A stretch of DNA of 33,351 nucleotides from the NCBI GenBank assembly GCA_020404105.1, contig JADBWH010000142.1, positions 1 through 33,351 of the forward strand, written 5' to 3'. The notes beneath the pieces were generated by a model. That model was not told where the DNA came from and made no database searches. It saw nothing but the letters and a program-made list of their open reading frames with translations. The DNA is from Pseudanabaena sp. M53BS1SP1A06MG. Its GTDB lineage: Bacteria; Cyanobacteriota; Cyanobacteriia; Pseudanabaenales; Pseudanabaenaceae. Made by a program: the position numbers and the translations under genes. Positions 1 through 6,817 of the stretch are shown piece after piece. The first letter of the stretch is position 1; every line of letters starts with the position of its first letter.

Positions 1-1
1 C

Positions 2-238
2 TGGACGCACCTTCATCCGCCTGAAGATTTTTCCTTTTCCCCATGCCAAGTTTTGTATAACGATGGGAACTATGCAGGATGGGTGTATTATCCCCATCCA
101 GAAACGAAAATACGACATTTTCACAATCCTTGCATCATCGAAATAATCGCAATTTCTATCCCTAAAATCAAATATGGAGATCTCCTGCAAATAGTAGTCA
201 ATCCGTTAGAAATTGAGATTATTGAATTCAATACTTAG
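2..238 (+). CDS. 3' end of an unidentified gene, cut by the window edge
   Basis: The reading frame is open from the first full codon (2-4) to the TAG at 236-238, giving a 78-residue tail. No start codon or ribosome site is convincing inside the window (the first possible start is a TTG at 53), so this is most likely the C-terminus of a gene entering from the left. The visible protein is rich in aromatic and histidine residues near the edge (HLHPPEDF, GWVYYPHPE) and ends in a beta-prone hydrophobic stretch (IIAISIPKI). I do not recognise the family. It converges on the minus-strand HTH gene ending at 306, with 67 bp between them. Confidence 0.5.
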   Translation, partial: WTHLHPPEDFSFSPCQVLYNDGNYAGWVYYPHPETKIRHFHNPCIIEIIAISIPKIKYGDLLQIVVNPLEIEIIEFNT

Positions 239-305
239 CTATTCCATCACAACGATATTGGATTTCTCAAATCGTGATAACTCAAATGTGTAGAGCAAGA
301 GAAAT

Positions 306-617
306 CTAAAATCTTGAGATAATCTCGGCAATATCATTGAGTTTATCGACATTGCCGAGATTGACTCGAATATAGTCAGGGTGCTTATCGAAATCCTTAC
401 CCCATTTTCTGACGGCAATTTCCGATAAGCCCAAGACATTGGCTAACTCTCTTACACAAGCAGAATTGTAACCCCATTCTTCAGGATGTATGCCAGACTT
501 TTTCGGAACCCACTTAGCGCAATATTCTTTAGGAGTCACTAAAATTGGTCTATCAATTTTGTCTTGAATGTTAGAGGTAGAAGGACTTGAGAGTTGTGGT
601 AGCTCTTGTTGGTACAT
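306..617 (-). CDS. Small protein with a predicted helix-turn-helix
   Basis: A 103-residue protein starting at an ATG. Residues about 55-75 (VRELANVLGLSEIAVRKWGK) look like a helix-turn-helix: a helix, the turn around GLS, and a recognition helix with basic residues. A short Pro/Ser-rich N-terminus precedes it. This suggests a DNA-binding regulator, or an adaptor that recognises DNA as some transposase or excisionase N-termini do. The family is not recognised. It stands alone, between a plus-strand partial gene and the minus-strand transfer block. The 138 bp upstream (618-755) are AT-rich and hold nothing I can name. Coding status is fairly likely; function is inferred only from the motif. Confidence 0.5.
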   Translation of the reverse strand: MYQQELPQLSSPSTSNIQDKIDRPILVTPKEYCAKWVPKKSGIHPEEWGYNSACVRELANVLGLSEIAVRKWGKDFDKHPDYIRVNLGNVDKLNDIAEIISRF

Positions 618-755
618 TCCGAATCTATTGTAGTTAATTTAAGTCTATCTATTATAAATAAATTTATGAAATCTAATGGAATCTTTATCTAATATATATG
701 ATTGGAACTATTCTATTAATCTAGGATAGAACCTTAATATTAAAGTAAGAAAAGA

Positions 756-1379
756 CTATCGGGAAGATGAGATCGCAGAATTCGCCATCTGAATCAAATT
801 GTTTTTATTGCCAACCTTAATCCCAACCGCATAGCGAAATCCATTTTTATCCCAATAGACTTGAGCATCATTACAACTAGCGCCACAGACCCAAGGTACA
901 AAATAACCTTGAATACCATCCGCTAAACTAACTGACTCATCCTCCTCATCAGAACGATGACGGACTACCCCATTTACATCGGGTTCAGGAGGATGAGCCT
1001 TGTCGAGGGATGGGGAATTCCCAGTGAGCTTTCTTGCTTCCACGGAACCGATGCGACAGGAATTCGCAAAATCACAACCTTTGCGATAGCCGATACTGAT
1101 ATCGTATCCATTGGCACTAGGCTTGCCAAAATCCAGATAAACCTGTAAAGGTTTCGCACCATTTACAAAAGTTTTAGTTGGCAAGCGTAAAGGCACACCA
1201 GTTGGCTGGAGCGCCACACGCACAGGAGCAAGCACAGGAGTCAAATCAACCTCAGCCCAAACCCAGTTTTTGACATTGCCAGAAGAACTCGCCCGTTGAG
1301 CGATCGCAGGAATAGCAAAAGCGATCAGCGCAAACACCAGCAGAATCAAAAACTGAAATCTGAAAGCTCTAAATTTCAT
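756..1379 (-). CDS. Secreted protein of unknown function, transfer block
   Basis: A 207-residue protein. I chose the ATG at 1379 because GAGG lies 5-6 bases upstream; a TTG 15 bases earlier has no such site. Residues 1-28 form a clear signal peptide: basic start (MKFRAFRF), a hydrophobic core, and a probable cleavage site after A-I-A before QRASS. The mature part is beta-prone, with three cysteines close together in GCDFANSC and CRIG and another two in VCGASC, suggesting disulfides outside the cytoplasm. It lies 63 bp downstream of the exported peptidoglycan hydrolase on the same strand, so it may be its partner or a minor component of the transfer apparatus. No family recognised. Confidence 0.7.
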   Translation of the reverse strand: MKFRAFRFQFLILLVFALIAFAIPAIAQRASSSGNVKNWVWAEVDLTPVLAPVRVALQPTGVPLRLPTKTFVNGAKPLQVYLDFGKPSANGYDISIGYRKGCDFANSCRIGSVEARKLTGNSPSLDKAHPPEPDVNGVVRHRSDEEDESVSLADGIQGYFVPWVCGASCNDAQVYWDKNGFRYAVGIKVGNKNNLIQMANSAISSSR

Positions 1380-1442
1380 AAACACCTCAATCAATAAATG
1401 AACAAATATTTTCTAGATCACTAAAACATTGTCAAAGCAATA

Positions 1443-4148
1443 TCAGGACTGCATATTGGGGACACCAACTGACTTAGGACTGAGGACACCACCGCCTTGG
1501 GAAGTTTTCACCTCAAAGTGAGAATGATCACCAAAAGAAGAACCTGTAGTCCCTTGAATGGCGATCGCCTGACCACACTTAACGGTATCGCCCATATTGA
1601 CCATCGGGCGGGAATTATGAGCATACAAAGTGAAGAAGCCCTGTTGATTACCCGTATGTTGCAAAACTACTAGATTGCCATAACCACCACCGCAACCCAT
1701 ATCACCAATAGAGCAAGAATTTTCCACGTCAACGACAACCCCATCCGCCGCCGCATAAACCGTCGCGCCATCGACCCCAGCAATATCAATACCACCATGA
1801 ACATGAGGAGGCGGACCACCATGGGGATATTTACCAAAGGGATGGGTTTGAATGCCATCAGGTAAGGGATCGCACCAACCATTAATCGGCTTACCCGTGT
1901 AAGTTTGAGAGCCAGTATTGCTAGAACTACAGACCGAAGCCACCGTCGGAATAGAAGCTGGAGTGGAATTAGGATTTGGAGAATTGCTAGGAGCATTACT
2001 CACCCCATCGATCGCCGCCTGAATTACCTTCGCATAATCCGCAATCAGACTGCTCTTATCGTTATCATTCACAATCTTTCTTGCTCCCGAAAAATCAGGA
2101 CTAGTATTAGGTGGGATGTAATCACTCAAACTAATCCCTGTAAACATGCCAGTCTTCATCCCATCACAGGCAATCGCCGCCGCAACCTTAGGATCAGTTG
2201 CCAGATCTGAATTGGTTGCCAAATCAGGAATCCCCAGAAAATCGGCAGCCTTTTGATAATTGGAACACCAAGTAAGCTGAATATAGCCGCGACCATGGCC
2301 ACAAGAATCGTAACTAGGCTTGCCATACTCATGCATCGTGCTGTAGCCATCACTCTCATGGAGGGTACTTGCCAAAACATAGGAAAGCTGCGCCGAATCT
2401 GTCACCCCATACTGAGAGCATTCTTGGATAATTAAAGGAATTGCCTGAGCTGCCCCAGAATCGCTAATCCCTCTTGCCGCACTAGAAGCATTAAACACCG
2501 CCTTACTCAAAGCATCCAAACTACTGGGAGCGATTGCCGAGCCACTATTACTAGTAGAACAGGGATTAGGTTTGTAGTTAGGATAATTGTAATTATTTCC
2601 CGTCACCTGAGAGCCGGGAGGTAAAAACAAAAAAGCATCCTTTTCATTGTAGGTAACAAAAGGCAACCCACCCGCAGGCAAAGCATAGGGTGTACAGGTA
2701 TAACCGACAAAGGGAATTGTCCAACAGGCATGAAAATACAGCTTAGTTTGCAATTGCCCATTAGCCTCACTTGGATTGGAAATCGCCACCCTCGCAGCCA
2801 GTCCATAGGGATGATTGCCCACAGGCCCTTTACAACCAAAGGGCAAGCAAGCGGGACCAAAGCCATCTTGACCAGTATAAGAATCATCTAGCCAGTGATA
2901 ACCCTTAAAATCAGGAGCATCCAATTGGTGAATCTCCATACCAGAGCAACCCCTACTAGGACATAACACCTTCGCCAGATTATTGGAAGGATTTGGTAAA
3001 GTGCCACTAATGACATGATCTGGCTGAGGCAATTGATGTTCTTCCTTTTCAAAAACAATGTCCACAAGTCCAATCTTTGTTCCAGACTGAGCAATCAAGG
3101 GAATGGGTAACTGGCTAACGGGAATATCCTTTAACCCCGGAATTGAAGAAATTGGTAACTGTTCCGCCCCTTGAATACTAGACAAAGGTGTATTTACTAG
3201 CTCAGGTATGGAACTAACGGAAAAACTCGATAACGTCAAATTACGAGGATCGATGCTAGGTAAGAGTCCATTGCCACCAGAGAGATTAATCAAATTCGAG
3301 GGAATAAACTGACTCACCTGAGTCAAATTCGTAATGTTCAAATTGCCCAACACTGATTGAGCCATAGGCGGCAGATTGGAGATTGCCTGAGTTGGATCTA
3401 AGACATTCAGAGGCAAAGCCCCCATCGATGGCAATAGCTTGAGAGTTTGACCCACAGTGATCGAAGATAGGTCACTATCTGGCAAGACATTACCCAAACC
3501 TGCCACCCCCGCCAAGACAGCGATCGCAGGAACTTTAGTTAAAGATAAATCCGCTAGTCCCGACACGCCATTGATAATATTCTGGATTGGCAACATCGAA
3601 ATTCCCAAACCATTTAAACCCAAAGACTCAAGGCTATTTGGGAGATTAGCCGAGGACTGCAACATCCCATTAGAGATCGTACCGACACCGACTTGCTTCG
3701 ATAAATTAAAAATCTGAGACATCGGTAAATCTAGCGCTCCCATAGCCATAGATATGGGCATTAAATCACTCATATTCGCGAGCTTGCCTGTCAAACCATT
3801 CAAATTCGTTAACCCATATTGACCAGCCATCTGCCCGATTACATCAGGAGATAAAGACTGAATTTGAGTCAACAAATCCGAGGTCACATTGAGAGGCGGA
3901 AACCTCGATAGACTGAGCTTGGCAGTATCCAAGAGCGAGTAATTTTTATAAGTGATATTGCCCAGAGAATCGGTGATTTGCAATTGCTCGACATTGTAGG
4001 GAAGATCTGAAAAACTATCGTCGCCACAGCGAGATAAATCAGTGCAAGTTGGCAAGCCAGCCATTACTGGGTTTATGGGAGCGATTGAAAACACCACCAC
4101 CATTAGAGCTAAGAAAAAATAGCGTATTAAATTACGAACGCCCTTCAT
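1443..4148 (-). CDS. Exported dual peptidoglycan hydrolase: GH19-like lysozyme plus M23 endopeptidase
   Basis: A 901-residue protein with an N-terminal signal peptide (residues 1-30, core FFLALMVVVFSIAPI, ending PVMA). Residues about 60-360 are made of degenerate repeats of the type L-P-x-S-x-I-P-x-L, which look like a solenoid spacer or surface-binding region. Residues about 565-700 resemble the GH19 chitinase/lysozyme fold: LASTLHES carries the catalytic-type glutamate, followed by GRGYIQLTW and later KTGMFTG. The C-terminus is an M23/LytM zinc endopeptidase with the metal ligands H783 and D787 (HGGID), H843 (LYAH) and H874-x-H876 (DHSHFEV), so it should be active. Conjugative T4SS loci commonly encode such wall-opening enzymes. 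Here sugar-strand and peptide cutting are fused in one chain. Same strand as the neighbouring transfer genes. Confidence 0.85.
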   Translation of the reverse strand: MKGVRNLIRYFFLALMVVVFSIAPINPVMAGLPTCTDLSRCGDDSFSDLPYNVEQLQITDSLGNITYKNYSLLDTAKLSLSRFPPLNVTSDLLTQIQSLSPDVIGQMAGQYGLTNLNGLTGKLANMSDLMPISMAMGALDLPMSQIFNLSKQVGVGTISNGMLQSSANLPNSLESLGLNGLGISMLPIQNIINGVSGLADLSLTKVPAIAVLAGVAGLGNVLPDSDLSSITVGQTLKLLPSMGALPLNVLDPTQAISNLPPMAQSVLGNLNITNLTQVSQFIPSNLINLSGGNGLLPSIDPRNLTLSSFSVSSIPELVNTPLSSIQGAEQLPISSIPGLKDIPVSQLPIPLIAQSGTKIGLVDIVFEKEEHQLPQPDHVISGTLPNPSNNLAKVLCPSRGCSGMEIHQLDAPDFKGYHWLDDSYTGQDGFGPACLPFGCKGPVGNHPYGLAARVAISNPSEANGQLQTKLYFHACWTIPFVGYTCTPYALPAGGLPFVTYNEKDAFLFLPPGSQVTGNNYNYPNYKPNPCSTSNSGSAIAPSSLDALSKAVFNASSAARGISDSGAAQAIPLIIQECSQYGVTDSAQLSYVLASTLHESDGYSTMHEYGKPSYDSCGHGRGYIQLTWCSNYQKAADFLGIPDLATNSDLATDPKVAAAIACDGMKTGMFTGISLSDYIPPNTSPDFSGARKIVNDNDKSSLIADYAKVIQAAIDGVSNAPSNSPNPNSTPASIPTVASVCSSSNTGSQTYTGKPINGWCDPLPDGIQTHPFGKYPHGGPPPHVHGGIDIAGVDGATVYAAADGVVVDVENSCSIGDMGCGGGYGNLVVLQHTGNQQGFFTLYAHNSRPMVNMGDTVKCGQAIAIQGTTGSSFGDHSHFEVKTSQGGGVLSPKSVGVPNMQS

Positions 4149-4222
4149 CGAGAAGCAAGCCTCAATCTTTATTGAAAAAATATTTTTAATAATTCACAAG
4201 CAAGCAAAAACAGGACAGAGAG

Positions 4223-5098
4223 TTAGCTTGTCCCATCAAGCTGACCGAACTTTTTAGACCAGTAATGCCCCTGAGAAGTCCAGAAATAAACCACCTCAGC
4301 ATGGTCTTTCTTTTGAGAAGCTTTGGTATCCGAACACTTCAGCATGACCTTATCCATACCATCCTTGCGATAAGGAATCTTTACCAGAGGCTTACGACAA
4401 ACTGGACAAGGAAAATCAGTCAAATCCGCAGGTGGATTTTCAGTTTTGGGCTGAGGTAGTTCCCATTGATTACGCCGATCGCTCCAAAACAAGACCAAAT
4501 TCTCGCAGCCATGTTCACACTTAAGAAAATGCCCACCACTGACCTTTTTCGAGAAGATTTTACTAAGAGGCTGTTGACATTGAGGGCAAGCAACCTCAGA
4601 AACCACATTTTGGCGACTAGAGACATACTGATCGCTACCAAGACTCTGATAAGCCAGCGTCAACATTGGTTGAAAATAGGACTGATGCCAATCAATCAAA
4701 TAGCGCTGCCACTCAAGCTTACCGACCGAAATATCATCCAGATGGGTTTCCATCCCTGCTGTAAAATCGGCTCTAAGGAGGTCGGGGAAAGTAGCGTGTA
4801 AAACCTCATCAGTAGACATTCCCAAAGCCGAAGGCAACAGAACTTTGCCCTGAAGTGCGACATAAGCCCGTTCCTTAATCGTCTTGACGATCGCCGCAAA
4901 AGTACTGGGTCTGCCCACACCCAAATGCTCAAGCACCTGTACTAACTTGGCTTCGCTATAACGAGAAGGAGGTTGTGTTTGTTTCTGGGTAAAACCTAGA
5001 TCTGAGAAAAATAGCACCTGACCTTCAGTTAACTCGGGGAGATGCTTATCTTTGCCAAGAATGTTTTCTCCCGCATCGTTATTGAGTGCCAGCAGCAA
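4223..5098 (-). pseudogene. C-terminal fragment of a type IA DNA topoisomerase
   Basis: The 291 residues match only the C-terminal third of topoisomerase I/III. SRYSEAKLVQVLEHLGVGRP (residues 45-64) is the conserved stretch that normally follows the active-site region. It is followed by the barrel helices and two zinc-ribbon modules: C171, C174, C194, C198 and C231, C234, C255. The TOPRIM domain and the catalytic tyrosine are absent. The frame opens only at 5119, after a stop at 5120-5122, and the first usable start is a TTG at 5098 with no ribosome site. The gene therefore looks decapitated at about 5100, where AT-rich DNA and the plus-strand cassette begin. A full gene would be about 600-900 residues. 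A retained zinc-ribbon DNA-binding protein cannot be excluded. Confidence 0.8.
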
Positions 5099-5266
5099 AA
5101 AATTAGAACTAAAAAATATTTATGAATGGTTGTTTTATAAATCTTGCTATAGTTTAAAAGTATTGTTAAGGTAATGTTATAAGTTAGGTGGTTGTAGATG
5201 TTCATCTAATTCTAACTAACGTCTGCCTGAGTAATCTAAGCCTTGTATTTTTGCGGGTCAAGTTAT

Positions 5267-6814
5267 ATGGATGATGAAGCATTTTCACCTAGCGGTTTTG
5301 ATAGTATTTCTACGGAACAATCTGCCCCTCCCGCTATTGAGCCAACTACTTATAGTGATAGTTCTACACATCAAGTACTAAATGGTGATGCATATAGCAA
5401 TGACAATCCTAGTTACAATCATTCAGATAGTTACAACAACTATGTTACGCAAGATTTCTCTACACCTACCCATAGCCTTACACCAGAATATGTAGATCAC
5501 AATAATAGTTATATCTCTGGCAATGATGGCTCAAATACATCAGATATGTATGGTGATGGCAGCATTCCTAGCTATAACACGTCTACACCAGATATAAATG
5601 CAGAAAGTAACATTCCATCGCTTGATTCTCATCAACCTTCTGGCATTGGAGGCGAAATATCTGATGTTCCTGAAACCTCTATACACGATGTAAACTCTGA
5701 ACAAGATACTGGGATAACTCCTTTAGATGCTTCGACACTTCCTGAACCAAATCATGGAGAATCGACGGAATATGTAGGATCAAATGATTTAAGCAACGGT
5801 ATAGATGTAGGAAATAACATTCCATCGCTTGATTCTCATCAACCTTCTGGCATTGGAGACGAAATATCTGATGTTCCTGAAACCCCTATACACGATGTAA
5901 ACTCTGAACAAGATACTGGGATAACTCCTTTAGATGCTTCGACACTTCCTGAACCAAATCATGGAGAATCGACGGAATATGCAGGATCAAATGATTTGGG
6001 CAATGGTATAGATCCCATTACTAGCCATGAGAATACTAATGATGGAGAAGTCCCAATTCATGAACCTCAATTAGATAAGGAACATGTAGACGTAGAAATT
6101 AATATTCCATTCATTAATTCTCCTAATCCTTCTGGCATTGAACCTGAGCTATCAAATCATCAAAAACCATACATTGATACTACGCCTGAATTAGGTTCTC
6201 CTAATGACATAGTAAATAATCCTGCTAGTACTTCAGAGACAAATGCAAATGGTATTAACTTAGGGGATGTAGCTAAGGTTGCCAAGGCGTTTAACTTTGG
6301 TGCTGTAGCAGGCGGCAGTATAGACTTTTTGCAATCCATCGCACACAGACCTAACAATTTGATGAAAGCTATTGAAGTTGGTTCATTAGGAGTTATGCAA
6401 ATGGCAAGATACGAACTGGGATATACGGTTACTGAAAAGATGTTTGAAAAGTTTTTGGGAGAGAATGATAAAAATGATATCAGTACAGAAACAATTCGCA
6501 GCGCTATTCAAGGGTGTGTTGGTGGTGTTGCAGCTACATTTTCAATTGCAGGTTGTGCTGGTGGCGCTTTCTATGAAACGATATTAACAACAGGTAAATA
6601 CGGAATAGATGCACTCTCTGATTCTACAGGTATTGAATGGCTCAAGCCTTATGCTTATGGTGCGGCAGGTCTTGGTGCAGGTGTATTAACTGGCAAGTTT
6701 GATGAAGGTACTTTTGGAAAGTTGAGTTCTGGAATTAGTGCTGCCATTTATGAGCAAACTAGAGATGGTCTGTTTCCAGATGATAAACCAATTAACAACA
6801 ATGGAGATAAATAA
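5267..6814 (+). CDS. Large acidic repeat protein with Gly/Ala-rich C-terminus, first gene of cassette
   Basis: A 515-residue protein starting at ATG 5267; a TTG at 5243 is less likely. Residues 1-320 are low in complexity and rich in Ser, Asn, Asp, Pro and Thr. They contain a nearly perfect 69-residue tandem duplication (about 115-183 and 184-249) and a third decayed copy near 278-296 (the IPFINSPNPSGIEPEL stretch). Residues about 325-500 change character: Gly/Ala-rich hydrophobic helices (GAVAGG, CVGGVAATFSIAGCAGG, GAAGLGAGVLTG) that could insert into or lie on membranes. There is no signal peptide. It ends 3 bp before the coiled-coil/TPR gene, so the two are surely co-transcribed. Its AT-rich codon use differs from the transfer genes on both sides. 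Family not recognised; a disordered arm joined to a membrane-active or oligomerising tail is my reading. Confidence 0.75.
   Translation: MDDEAFSPSGFDSISTEQSAPPAIEPTTYSDSSTHQVLNGDAYSNDNPSYNHSDSYNNYVTQDFSTPTHSLTPEYVDHNNSYISGNDGSNTSDMYGDGSIPSYNTSTPDINAESNIPSLDSHQPSGIGGEISDVPETSIHDVNSEQDTGITPLDASTLPEPNHGESTEYVGSNDLSNGIDVGNNIPSLDSHQPSGIGDEISDVPETPIHDVNSEQDTGITPLDASTLPEPNHGESTEYAGSNDLGNGIDPITSHENTNDGEVPIHEPQLDKEHVDVEINIPFINSPNPSGIEPELSNHQKPYIDTTPELGSPNDIVNNPASTSETNANGINLGDVAKVAKAFNFGAVAGGSIDFLQSIAHRPNNLMKAIEVGSLGVMQMARYELGYTVTEKMFEKFLGENDKNDISTETIRSAIQGCVGGVAATFSIAGCAGGAFYETILTTGKYGIDALSDSTGIEWLKPYAYGAAGLGAGVLTGKFDEGTFGKLSSGISAAIYEQTRDGLFPDDKPINNNGDK
5609..6013 (+). repeat. 207-bp in-frame tandem duplication inside the repeat protein
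   Basis: Copy 1 spans 5609-5815 and copy 2 starts at 5816. They are nearly identical at the base level, with only a few substitutions (GGAGGCG/GGAGACG, ACCTCT/ACCCCT), and diverge at about 6013. The period is 207 bp, exactly 69 codons, so the frame is kept. A more diverged third partial copy begins near 6097. The high identity implies a recent duplication or ongoing gene conversion. Confidence 0.9.
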
Positions 6815-6817
6815 AAC

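Noticed and set aside
5609-6160. Long direct repeats that could suggest a CRISPR-like or satellite array
   Set aside because: The period is 207 bp, an exact multiple of three, and lies inside one intact reading frame without spacers. It is a coding duplication.
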